A DNA stretch of 36,197 bases from Bacteroidales bacterium. Lineage in GTDB: Bacteria; Bacteroidota; Bacteroidia; Bacteroidales; Tenuifilaceae. Where the stretch lies: assembly GCA_003818205.1 (NCBI GenBank), contig RPRQ01000044.1:1-36197 (forward strand), in the 5' to 3' direction. Position numbers and translations under genes: made by a program. Positions 25,437 through 33,024 of the stretch are shown here, one piece after another. The notes beneath the pieces are model-generated. The model ran no database searches. It was not told the DNA's origin and saw only the letters and a program-made list of their open reading frames with translations. Numbering within the stretch: position 1 is the first letter of the stretch; each line of letters begins with the position of its first letter.

Positions 25437-27446
25437 ATGAACTTAGATTCAAATATAGTAAGAATCAGGGAAAGAGGGTTCTTTAGGTATTTTCTATACA
25501 CTTTTGTTATTCTTATTATCATCTTCTTTCTGATTCGTAACAGTATCGTTCAATTCATTTTTGATATCAAGTGTGCTAGCATTAAAAACCGATATGGTTT
25601 ATTGATTAATGCTGATAAGGTAGGCTTTTCAGGGATTAGAACTCTTTATGCCGATAATCTCACGGTTAAACCTATTGACCGTGATACATTGCTTTGCATC
25701 ACTAGGGCAGAGGTGAGATTTGATTTTACGGACTTGTTTTTTCTAAAGGCAAATCCGCTTGAAATATGGCTTAATAATTCCAGAATTACTTTAGTGGGTG
25801 ATAAGGTTCGCTCAAACTACTCTTTCATATTTGATAAGCATAAGAATAGTTTTCAGGCTCAAAACCCATCGAACGATGAGAATAGTATTATGAATCATCA
25901 AAATACGATTTATAGATTTGTTAAAGCTATTTTTGGTCTTACCACAGCCAAATATCATGTTAATCAATTTTTATTCAGCTACACAGATTCAGCTTACACA
26001 ACTCAAATTTCGATTCCTAGGTTTGAATCGAGTACAAAGGGTTTTGAAACTAAAATTGAGGTTAATGAGAATGGGGATCGTTACTTTATTAATTTAAATG
26101 GGCTTGCTGATAAAAGTAAATCAAACCTAACACTTAACGCTATAATGATTGGGGATAAGAAACCACTCCCTTTGCTAAGCCATAAACTAGGGTTAAAAGT
26201 GATGTTTGATTCTTTAAATCTTAGAGTTACAGCCAAAGAGCTCCATCGCAATGATATTGAACTTAGCCTTATCGCATCGGTAAAATCGTTGAATTTGTTT
26301 AGCGCTCGTCTTTCCGATCAAAATGTGAAAGTACAGCAAGGTGGGTTCAAGTTCGATATCACAATTAATCCCGATTATTATCTTATCGATAGCTCATCAA
26401 CCGTTGATTTGAATGGATTGAAAGCGAACCTATTCTTAAAATACTCAATTAGCGATGAACGAGCATTAACATTTAAAATAAATACGGGGGCATTTCAGTC
26501 GCAGCAATTATTCGACGCTTTACCCGAAGGATTGTTTTCAAACCTTAAAGGGATTAAAACAAATGGATCTATCGATTTTGGTTTGGATTTTAATGTCAAA
26601 CTCGATAAGCCCGATAGTATCTATTTAAACCCCATTTTAACTACCAAAGGCTTTAGTATTGCACGGTATGGCTCTCGTAATTTCAATGCCTTAAACGATA
26701 CTTTTAGTCATGATATTTACGATGAAGGCGAATTCATTGAATCAATTCATTTAGGATATAAAAACAAGGATTTTAGGGCTTTCAACCAAATATCCCCATT
26801 AATCATCGATGCAATTGTTACATCTGAGGATGGTGGATTTTTTAATAATAACGGATTCGATATCGAAGCATTTAAATATGCTGTTTCCGAGAATTTAAAA
26901 CAGAATCGTTTTGTTCGGGGCGGAAGTACAATCACAATGCAGCTGGTAAAGAATCTTTATCTAAACAAGAATAAGAATCTATTCCGAAAAGCTGAGGAGT
27001 ATTTAATTGTGTGGTTAATTGGGAGTCAGGGAATTGTTGCGAAGGAGAGAATGCTTGAGATTTATCTTAATATTATCGAGTGGGGACCTAATGTTTATGG
27101 CGTTAACGAGGCTTGCCATTACTATTTCGATAAAGATCCTAAAATCGTTACCCTCGATGAGGCCATTTTTTTGGCCAGCGTTATTCCAAGACCAAAGAAA
27201 TTCAAATATCTGTTTGAAAAGGATGGCAATCTGAAATCGTTTATGGAGACCGATTTCAACTTTGTTGCCGATAAAATGCTTCAACGCGGAATGATTTCCG
27301 AGGAGCAGTTTAACTCCCTCGTTTATAATGTAAAACTAACTGGGCCAGCGAAAGAGATGTTGATTGATACTTCCTTGTTTCCATTGGATTCAATAAGTAT
27401 AGATGAAATCAGATTGAACAGGGATACTACTTTACTTTTACCTTAA
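25437..27446 (+). CDS. Peptidoglycan glycosyltransferase (GT51) with a large extra N-terminal region
   Basis: 669 residues from the ATG at 25437. One transmembrane helix at ~16-33 (YFLYTFVILIIIFFLI). Residues ~40-420 are beta-rich with no family I recognise; they loosely recall AsmA-like periplasmic repeats. The GT51 lysozyme-like core is at ~445-620: catalytic Glu464 in SEDGGFF, RGGSTITMQLVKNLYL, KERMLEIYLNIIEWG (second conserved Glu) and LDEAIFLASVIPRPKKF. There is no penicillin-binding transpeptidase domain, so it polymerises glycan strands from lipid II without cross-linking them. The core is far shorter than the protein; stand-alone MtgA enzymes are ~240 residues. It is monocistronic and divergent from the TPR-HTH gene. 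Confidence 0.88.
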   Translation: MNLDSNIVRIRERGFFRYFLYTFVILIIIFFLIRNSIVQFIFDIKCASIKNRYGLLINADKVGFSGIRTLYADNLTVKPIDRDTLLCITRAEVRFDFTDLFFLKANPLEIWLNNSRITLVGDKVRSNYSFIFDKHKNSFQAQNPSNDENSIMNHQNTIYRFVKAIFGLTTAKYHVNQFLFSYTDSAYTTQISIPRFESSTKGFETKIEVNENGDRYFINLNGLADKSKSNLTLNAIMIGDKKPLPLLSHKLGLKVMFDSLNLRVTAKELHRNDIELSLIASVKSLNLFSARLSDQNVKVQQGGFKFDITINPDYYLIDSSSTVDLNGLKANLFLKYSISDERALTFKINTGAFQSQQLFDALPEGLFSNLKGIKTNGSIDFGLDFNVKLDKPDSIYLNPILTTKGFSIARYGSRNFNALNDTFSHDIYDEGEFIESIHLGYKNKDFRAFNQISPLIIDAIVTSEDGGFFNNNGFDIEAFKYAVSENLKQNRFVRGGSTITMQLVKNLYLNKNKNLFRKAEEYLIVWLIGSQGIVAKERMLEIYLNIIEWGPNVYGVNEACHYYFDKDPKIVTLDEAIFLASVIPRPKKFKYLFEKDGNLKSFMETDFNFVADKMLQRGMISEEQFNSLVYNVKLTGPAKEMLIDTSLFPLDSISIDEIRLNRDTTLLLP

Positions 27447-27628
27447 AAGATTGTATATTAGTTCGGGTGTAACTACTCACCACGGAGGCACAGAGATCAC
27501 AGAGTTTTCTTTCAATAATTGTTTTACAAGCTATAGCAAAATGACCTTGAAACAACTAGGCAAACTGGTTTATGAGATGCAATATCAATATATCTTTTGA
27601 TAAATCATCTCTTTGTTTCTCTATTTTC

Positions 27629-27648
27629 CCTGCCTACTGGCAGGCAGG
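27629..27648. repeat. CCTGCC...GGCAGG palindrome, copy 3, in a repeat-bearing gap
   Basis: CCTGCCTACTGGCAGGCAGG, one of four related palindromes. The surrounding 285-bp gap (27447-27731) also holds CACGGAGGCACAGAGATCAC (27481 on) and GTCTGTGTCTCTATGG (27649 on). These are roughly complementary, so together they form a larger inverted structure. The word CACAGAGACACAGG recurs at ~8730. Confidence 0.7.
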
Positions 27649-27731
27649 TCTGTGTCTCTATGGATATTGTTTTTATTTCGTTTAATCCTGAATAATTACG
27701 ATCGTTTTTTTAACTTTTCACTTTCATTACT

Positions 27732-28400
27732 ATGACTAACGAACTATCCAAAAACATTGAAGCACTTGCCGATAGTATTCAGTGGTTTGGACAAGCATCG
27801 GTAAAAATTCAGTACTTGGGTAAAACTATATACATCGACCCGTTCAATTTAAAGGAATCAGATCAAGCAGATCTTATCCTTATTACTCATCCACATTTCG
27901 ATCATTACTCCGAGGAGGATATAAAAAAAATTGCAACACCCGAAACGGTTATCTTTTGTCCAACTGAACTCGTTGAGAGTGCTAACAAACTAGGTGTTGC
28001 AAAAGTCTATGGGGTTGTAGCTGGTTTTGAAACGGAATGGAAAGGAATTAGCATTAAGGCAGTTCCTGCTTACAATATTGTAAAATTCGATAAGCATCCG
28101 AAGGAGAGGGGTTGGGTTGGATTTATCTTAACCCTTGGTCATATCCGCATTTACCATGCAGGTGATACCGAACGAATCCCTGAGATGAAGCATATTCGAT
28201 GCGATATTATTTTACTTCCTCTCGGTCAAACCTATACCATGAACACCGTTGAAGATGCTGCGAATGCAGCTTTAGATACCAATGCGTCAATTGCTATTCC
28301 GATACATTATGGTTTGTACGAGGGTAAGCGTCAGGATGCTGAACAGTTTAAATCACTCTTAATGGGGAAAATTGAGGTAATTATTCCTGTGATGAATTAA
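27732..28400 (+). CDS. Metal-dependent hydrolase, UPF0173-type metallo-beta-lactamase fold
   Basis: 222 residues, cytoplasmic (no signal). The metallo-beta-lactamase motif is THPHFDH (His53, His55, Asp57, His58). Further metal ligands are probably in YHAGDTE (~137-143) and IPIHYG (~196-201). Length and the start WFGQASVKI match the UPF0173/UlaG-like branch of small hydrolases. The natural substrate is unknown for most members; UlaG hydrolyses ascorbate-6-phosphate lactone but that assignment would be over-specific here. It converges with the YebC-like gene with a 55-bp gap, in which a weak TTACTG/CAGTAA hairpin (28422-28446) is present. Confidence 0.85.
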   Translation: MTNELSKNIEALADSIQWFGQASVKIQYLGKTIYIDPFNLKESDQADLILITHPHFDHYSEEDIKKIATPETVIFCPTELVESANKLGVAKVYGVVAGFETEWKGISIKAVPAYNIVKFDKHPKERGWVGFILTLGHIRIYHAGDTERIPEMKHIRCDIILLPLGQTYTMNTVEDAANAALDTNASIAIPIHYGLYEGKRQDAEQFKSLLMGKIEVIIPVMN

Positions 28401-28455
28401 CTCAAATCAAAAAAAAATATTTTACTGCAACACTGCATCACAGTAACACATTAAA

Positions 28456-29175
28456 CTATTCGCTTGCCTTAATATTATGGAATACGTTGGTAACATCATC
28501 ATCATCATCAATCTTTTCGATGAGCTTTTCAACATCAACTAGTTGCTCTGGAGTAAGGGGTTTAGTATCGTTAGGGATTCGTTCGAAGTTGAAGCTAAGA
28601 ATATTCATCTTCTTTTCTTCCAAAAATCGTTGAATAGGTCCAAAATTAGTGAACTCCGCAAAAATCATAAAGTTCTCCTCTTCGGCGAAAATTTCCTCAA
28701 CACCATAATCGATAAGTTCAAGTTCAAGATCCTCAAGGTTTAATCCCTCAACCATTTCAACTTTGAAAGAACATTTACGTTCAAAAAGGAAATCGAGCAT
28801 CCCGGTGGTTCCTAGAGAACCATTATATTTTGTGAAATAACTTCGGATATTGGCAACCGTTCGTGTAGGATTGTCGGTAGCAGTTTCAACAAGAATGGCA
28901 ATGCCATGAGGTGCATAGCCCTCATAAACCACCTCCTTATAATCCTTTTGATCTTTATCAGTCGCTTTTTTGATCGCCCTTTCGATATTCTCCTTGGGCA
29001 TATTCTCTGTTCGTGCGGTTTGAATAAGCAGCCTTAACCGTGCATTATTCTCTGGATCTGGGCCACCCGTTTTTACAGCGATAGTAACCTCTCTTCCAAT
29101 TCGAGTAAATACGCGGGCCATATTGCCCCAACGTTTCATCTTCCTTGCTTTACGGTATTCAAACGCGCGTCCCAT
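28456..29175 (-). CDS. YebC/PmpR-family transcription/translation factor
   Basis: 239 residues from the ATG at 29175 (MGRAFEYRKARKMKRWGNMA), the canonical start of the family. An upstream in-frame ATG at 29244 would add 23 residues not seen in the family and lies before an exact promoter box. Visible conserved pieces are ARVFTRIGREVTIAVKTGGPDPENNARLR, MPKENIERAIKKA, VYEGYAPHG and TVANIRSYFTKYNGSLGTTG. The family was described as DNA-binding regulators and more recently as ribosome-associated factors that ease stalling. The C-terminal quarter ends in an acidic cluster (EKIDDDDDVTNVFHNI). It is cytoplasmic and single-gene. Confidence 0.95.
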   Translation of the reverse strand: MGRAFEYRKARKMKRWGNMARVFTRIGREVTIAVKTGGPDPENNARLRLLIQTARTENMPKENIERAIKKATDKDQKDYKEVVYEGYAPHGIAILVETATDNPTRTVANIRSYFTKYNGSLGTTGMLDFLFERKCSFKVEMVEGLNLEDLELELIDYGVEEIFAEEENFMIFAEFTNFGPIQRFLEEKKMNILSFNFERIPNDTKPLTPEQLVDVEKLIEKIDDDDDVTNVFHNIKASE

Positions 29176-29199
29176 ATCTATTTTATTTAAATTGAAATG

Positions 29200-29207
29200 C
29201 AAAGATA
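29200..29207 (-). promoter_or_regulatory. -7 promoter box TATCTTTG for the YebC-like gene
   Basis: An exact TAnnTTTG match on the minus strand, ending 24 nt before the ATG at 29175. A TGTG sequence lies near -33. This supports 29175, not 29244, as the start. Confidence 0.5.
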
Positions 29208-29246
29208 AAAAAGTATAGCTCTTCTTATCCACACTGCGCATCATTA

Positions 29247-29277
29247 TTTGCTAATTTTCATTTTATCTCTATATTTA
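29247..29277 (+). promoter_or_regulatory. Candidate promoter for the NimA-like gene
   Basis: TTTG (29247-29250) and TATATTTA (29270-29277, seven of eight positions of TAnnTTTG counting n as matched) are separated by 19 nt, the Bacteroidota spacing. The leader to the ATG at 29327 would be about 43 nt. Confidence 0.4.
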
Positions 29278-29326
29278 GTAGCCTTAAGTAAGTGATTTTT
29301 GTAATAAATTTAATAGCCATAAGTAT

Positions 29327-29791
29327 ATGAAAAGTCGTAGCACGATTTCGCAAAAGGAAGTAGAACAGATAATTAATGGATCAATCGTTTGCCATATTGG
29401 AATGATTGATAAGGAGGGTTTACCCTATGTAATCCCATTCAATTTCGCTTACAAGGATGGACGATTGTTTATCCATAGCGCACCCGAAGGAAAAAAGATT
29501 GATGCCTGGGAGCACAATCCGAAGGTTTGTGTTGCTTTTAGCACCGATTACGAGATGCGTATCCAAAACGAAAAGGTGGCATGTTCGTACTCAATGAAGT
29601 ATCGAAGCGTACTGATACATGGCGAAGTGCTTGATATTCCTAATTTTGATGATAAGATTGAGATCCTAAATTTTGTTATGGAAAAATATGCTGGCAAATC
29701 GGATTTTACATACAGTAAACCGGCAGTTGAAAATGTGAAGGTGATGGAAATAAAGATAAATAGAGTAGAGGGTAGGGTTTATGGTTATTAA
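29327..29791 (+). CDS. Pyridoxamine 5'-phosphate oxidase-like (NimA-type) flavoprotein
   Basis: 154 residues, no signal peptide. The split-barrel flavin-binding pattern is clear: GSIVCHIGMIDKEGLPYVIPFNFAY, GRLFIHSAPEGKKIDAWEHNPKVCVAF, then YRSVLIHGEVLDI, and VMEIKINRVEGRVYGY at the end. This order matches the NimA/pyridoxamine-phosphate-oxidase-like family, whose members bind FMN and some of which reduce nitroimidazoles. Sequence alone does not show resistance; most such genes are of unknown housekeeping function. It is divergent from the YebC-like gene, and a nitroreductase lies 0.5 kb downstream on the same strand. Confidence 0.88.
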   Translation: MKSRSTISQKEVEQIINGSIVCHIGMIDKEGLPYVIPFNFAYKDGRLFIHSAPEGKKIDAWEHNPKVCVAFSTDYEMRIQNEKVACSYSMKYRSVLIHGEVLDIPNFDDKIEILNFVMEKYAGKSDFTYSKPAVENVKVMEIKINRVEGRVYGY

Positions 29792-29886
29792 TAAGCCTTT
29801 GGTTAAAAGTTGATGTAAATCATCTTAAAAAAAAGACCAGTTCGCTTTTACGATATTTAAAATAACCTATATTTATTCGTGAAACC

Positions 29887-29918
29887 CAAATTTCAAAAAC
29901 GCAGTGAATTGAAATTTG
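29887..29918 (+). terminator. Inverted repeat downstream of the NimA-like gene
   Basis: CAAATTTCAA (29887-29896) and TTGAAATTTG (29909-29918) form a perfect 10-bp stem with a 12-nt loop, 96 bp after the NimA-like stop and 73 bp before the next gene. It lacks a U-run, so it could be a weak terminator or an operator for the downstream pair. Confidence 0.35.
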
Positions 29919-29990
29919 TAAGTTGAACAATCCCGTCGAAGGCGGAAGGTTTTATCCCCGTGATTTGACTGAAATTAAAATATCAACGCA

Positions 29991-30275
29991 ATGGCGAGTA
30001 TTCGAGATCTTAAAAAAGATGTGAAATATTTGGTAGAGCATTTTATAAGCGAATGCTATACTCAACTTACTTTTTCTATAGTACTTGATCAGGAGAATAC
30101 TTTTGATGTTATTGCCGATGCGCTTGGATTACGGAATGAAATAATTACAAAATTGAATGCTCGACCTCAAAAGGAAGTCTATAAGACTGATAAGTCATAC
30201 TATAATGGTATTGCTGAAGATTTTTATAGGCAGATTATTGAGCTAACCGAACGATTACATTCAATCAAAGACTAA
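29991..30275 (+). CDS. Small conserved-looking cytoplasmic protein, function unknown
   Basis: 94 residues, no signal peptide or membrane segment; predominantly helical by eye (IRDLKKDVKYLVEHFISECY and GIAEDFYRQIIELTERLHSI). The single Cys is not in a metal motif. Coding character is good: normal codon use, ATG start, a stop codon just before the next gene. The nitroreductase gene begins 6 bp after its stop, so the two are almost certainly co-translated. I do not recognise a family with certainty; Bacteroidota genomes often carry a protein of this size and type at such a position. Confidence 0.7.
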   Translation: MASIRDLKKDVKYLVEHFISECYTQLTFSIVLDQENTFDVIADALGLRNEIITKLNARPQKEVYKTDKSYYNGIAEDFYRQIIELTERLHSIKD

Positions 30276-30281
30276 AAATCT

Positions 30282-30812
30282 ATGGAATCTTTTTTAGAAT
30301 TAGCTTGTAGGCGTTTCAGCTGTAGAAAGTTCAAGAATCAGGCGATTTCCAAGGAATTGATTGAGAAGGTTATTGAGGCAGCACGAGTTGCACCCTCGGC
30401 GGTGAATAATCAACCATGGATTTTTATCGCAATCACCGAAGAGCCTTTAAAGAAGATGATCGCTGCAACCTACTCTAGGAATTGGATTGAATCTGCCCCT
30501 GTTATCATTATTGCATGTGGCGACCATAACCGTTCGTGGCGTAGATCCGATGGGAAAGACCACTGCGATATAGATATTGCCATAGCTATCGATCACATAA
30601 CCCTCGCTGCTACTGATAACAATTTGGCAACCTGCTGGGTTTGTAAATTCGATGCTATGAAATGCTCATTACTACTTGAGCTTCCTGCCCATTTAACCCC
30701 TATCGCCTTAATCCCCCTCGGATTCCCTGACGAACCCCCCAAGGTTGATAGGCATAAGGATAAAAGAAAACCCTTGAACGAGATACTGTTTTGGGAGGGC
30801 ATTAAGTTTTAA
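30282..30812 (+). CDS. Nitroreductase-family FMN oxidoreductase
   Basis: 176 residues. The N-terminal motif RRFSCRKFKNQAISKELIEKVIEAARVAPSAVNNQPW is the nitroreductase signature: an RRSxRxF-like FMN-phosphate site, then P-S-x-x-N-x-Q-P-W. Later AIAIDHITLAATDNNLATCWV supplies the helix that packs on the dimer partner and IALIPLGFPDEPPK the conserved G-x-P loop. It should be a cytoplasmic FMN-dependent NAD(P)H oxidoreductase of quinones or nitro compounds; the physiological substrate is not evident. It forms a two-gene unit with the 94-residue protein, and converges on the YgjP-like gene with an 80-bp gap. Confidence 0.92.
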   Translation: MESFLELACRRFSCRKFKNQAISKELIEKVIEAARVAPSAVNNQPWIFIAITEEPLKKMIAATYSRNWIESAPVIIIACGDHNRSWRRSDGKDHCDIDIAIAIDHITLAATDNNLATCWVCKFDAMKCSLLLELPAHLTPIALIPLGFPDEPPKVDRHKDKRKPLNEILFWEGIKF

Positions 30813-30892
30813 ACTAGTTGGATAATGTGATTGTGATCTGTTAACTGAAAACGTTCACCCTGTCAATCATCAGCAGTGAATTGTCAACTCTC

Positions 30893-31633
30893 TCAAACCC
30901 CCGCCTTATACTTCCTCACCTCTTTAGAAAGCATTTTTGCGTTACCATTTGTAATACTATCGAGCTCAGACCAAAACTTAGGGCCATGATTTTTATGAAC
31001 GGTATGGCAGAGCTCATGTAGAATGATATAATCGATGAGCACATCGGGGAGTTTCATTAAAAAGATACTCAGGTTGATATTGTTCTTCGCCGAGCAGCTT
31101 CCCCATCGGGTTGACGCTTTCTTAATTCCAATTTTACTGTATTTGTATCCGAATTTTTTTGCCAATAGGTTAACCCGCTCGGGGAGGATTTCTTTGGCTT
31201 CAACCCTATAGGCCTGTTCAATCCCTTTTTTTGCTGCAATCTGCACATGCTCATTGATAACCGCCATATTAAAAGGATAGAAAACGTTTACGTAAGGGGT
31301 TTTAACCCGAACGGTTATTTTATCGGTACTTGAGGGGATAAAATGTAAAGTGTGATTTCTGGTATTAAAAACACCCGATTGTATCAGCGTTGTCTCTTTG
31401 CTGTTAAAGTATCCAATCTTTTCAATTATCCATTTCGATTTGGATAGTACGAACGATTCAGCGCTCTTGAACGATAGCGTGCTGGGAATGGTTACCCTAA
31501 CCCCCGATGAACTTTTTATCGAAATTGAGAGCCTTCGAGCTCTTAAATTCCTTTTGTAGCTTATCTCCCCAATGCCTGGGTAGTTTACTGTTTTATTAGC
31601 TTTTCCGAACAATTCTATTTTTTTAAAATCCAA
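30893..31633 (-). CDS. YgjP-like (DUF45, M48-type) metallopeptidase
   Basis: 246 residues if initiated at the TTG at 31633. The zinc motif is HELCH (206-210), followed by HGPKFW with a third His at 216: the YgjP/SprT-like pattern LHELCHTVHKNHGPKFW. The preceding TRWGSCSAKNNINLS is the conserved partner motif. The N-terminal ~150 residues are beta-rich (RARRLSISIK and VRVTIPSTLS), as in the DUF45 family. It overlaps the 3' end of the SPOR-protein gene by 19 bp, so translation is probably coupled. No ATG exists near the 5' end in this frame. Family function is unclear; E. coli YgjP was linked to nucleotide metabolism but not firmly. Confidence 0.88.
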   Translation of the reverse strand: MDFKKIELFGKANKTVNYPGIGEISYKRNLRARRLSISIKSSSGVRVTIPSTLSFKSAESFVLSKSKWIIEKIGYFNSKETTLIQSGVFNTRNHTLHFIPSSTDKITVRVKTPYVNVFYPFNMAVINEHVQIAAKKGIEQAYRVEAKEILPERVNLLAKKFGYKYSKIGIKKASTRWGSCSAKNNINLSIFLMKLPDVLIDYIILHELCHTVHKNHGPKFWSELDSITNGNAKMLSKEVRKYKAGV

Positions 31634-32967
31634 AGATTTGGGAGTTTGCTTTTAAACCCTTTCAGGGCGCTATTCGCCTCTTCACGGGAGGTATAACTAC
31701 CTATGTTTACTGCATTCATTCCCGATGGCTGAACTACAATGGCTGCGTTGTAGCCCGATTGCTTCAACTCGTTCATATAATTAGCTGCAAAATCGGGGTT
31801 TTTAAAACTTCCTGCAATAATATAATACCTAATCCCTGTGTTTATTGACTTTTTGTTGATTTTCGTTTGGGAATCTTTAATGAGGTTATTCGCAATGGCG
31901 TCCTCCAGCTCCTTCTCTTTTCTAAGTTGCTCTTTTGATGGATTACCCTCTTTTGACTCCTCGTTGAATGCTTTGTCAATTTCATCGTTAGGCTTTTCAA
32001 CCTTGCCATTCGCCTCAACTTTATCGTTGGCTGTGCTCTTTTGTTCAGCTTTCACTGATGTGATATCGTTAACCCCTTCAATATTAGGTGAAAAATAGTA
32101 GTTTCTAATCACAAAAAATAGGATAATAATTATACCTATTGCAATAATCGAATACAATAATCCTGAGAAACGATTTTTTTTTGAAGGTTCGTTTACATCG
32201 CTAGGTTTATCCTCAATTTCTAGGGTTGGTGAACTTTTATCATCCGTATGAGTAATAGTATCCTTTTCAGACAATTTCGACTCTACTTGTATCTCATTGG
32301 TGGATACTTGGATTGATTGAAGGGTTTCTATATTTCTTTCAGATTCAATTTCTAGGGTGGATTCCGATATAATATCTTTGATCAGCTCTGGTTGAGATGT
32401 TTTAACCTCAACAGGGATTTTTTTTACTTTTTTTGTGGTGGTTAATTTTTCAACTTTTGCTTTTTCATCCGTTATCTTTTTAGGTTTTTTAATGGTGGCA
32501 GACTCTTCAGCTGTTTTTTCTTCGATTCGCAATACATCGCTTTTATCAATTGTTTGTGCTGCTATAGGTGGAAGTTCTTTTTTTGCAGAATTACTCTTAT
32601 CTGTTCCCTTTTCAAGGTTTTTTTGCTGCTCTTCGGGTCGCAATAAAGAGAACGATAAGCCTCCACGCTGGTCACGTTTTAGTTCGCCCAGTCCTTCAAC
32701 TTCGAAAAAACCCTTTTCAAGCAGCTCGTTCTTAATAGTTTCTACAAATGCATGAACATCTTTTGCGGCCTCTTCTTTGCTGATTCCTCGTTTTTTTGCA
32801 ACATTCACCTCAAGCATTCCATCGTTATACCTAAGGAATGGGCTAAAGGAAACATTCAAGGGATTAAACCCCTTTTCACCGCTATCCTTTACAAGAAAAG
32901 CACCAAACTCAGGAAGAATAATCCGAGTGTTCTGGCAAATTAATTCGGCTAACTCCTTGCTATTCAT
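31615..32967 (-). CDS. HU-CCDC81-like / transmembrane / SPOR-domain protein
   Basis: 450 residues from the ATG at 32967. Residues ~1-110 (MNSKELAELICQ, ILPEFGAFLVKDSG, RYNDGMLEVNVAKKRGISKEEA) match the HU-like domain of the HU-CCDC81 group known in Bacteroidota. A long charged, low-complexity linker (~115-260) follows, then one transmembrane helix at ~264-286 (LYSIIAIGIIIILFFVI), a periplasmic linker, and a C-terminal SPOR domain (~377-450: RYYIIAGSFKN ... NAVNIGSYTSREEANSALK). SPOR domains bind denuded septal peptidoglycan, so the protein should sit at the division site with its HU-like domain in the cytoplasm. A TTG-initiated extension is rejected because the promoter lies inside it. Confidence 0.86.
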   Translation of the reverse strand: MNSKELAELICQNTRIILPEFGAFLVKDSGEKGFNPLNVSFSPFLRYNDGMLEVNVAKKRGISKEEAAKDVHAFVETIKNELLEKGFFEVEGLGELKRDQRGGLSFSLLRPEEQQKNLEKGTDKSNSAKKELPPIAAQTIDKSDVLRIEEKTAEESATIKKPKKITDEKAKVEKLTTTKKVKKIPVEVKTSQPELIKDIISESTLEIESERNIETLQSIQVSTNEIQVESKLSEKDTITHTDDKSSPTLEIEDKPSDVNEPSKKNRFSGLLYSIIAIGIIIILFFVIRNYYFSPNIEGVNDITSVKAEQKSTANDKVEANGKVEKPNDEIDKAFNEESKEGNPSKEQLRKEKELEDAIANNLIKDSQTKINKKSINTGIRYYIIAGSFKNPDFAANYMNELKQSGYNAAIVVQPSGMNAVNIGSYTSREEANSALKGFKSKLPNLWILKK

Positions 32968-32994
32968 ATCGAAGTAATTTTTTCCTATTTTATT

Positions 32995-33024
32995 CAAAAG
33001 TACAAACAATTTCCCTGAGAGCAA
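32995..33024 (-). promoter_or_regulatory. Promoter of the HU/SPOR gene
   Basis: Minus strand: TTG (33024-33022) at -33, a 19-nt spacer, then TACTTTTG (33002-32995), an exact TAnnTTTG. The box ends 27 nt before the ATG at 32967. This is the best promoter match in the window and excludes a start at 33024. Confidence 0.6.

Noticed and set aside
29176-29244. Longer N-terminus of the YebC-like protein from the ATG at 29244
   Set aside because: The family starts at MGRAFEYRK, and an exact promoter box lies within the extension.
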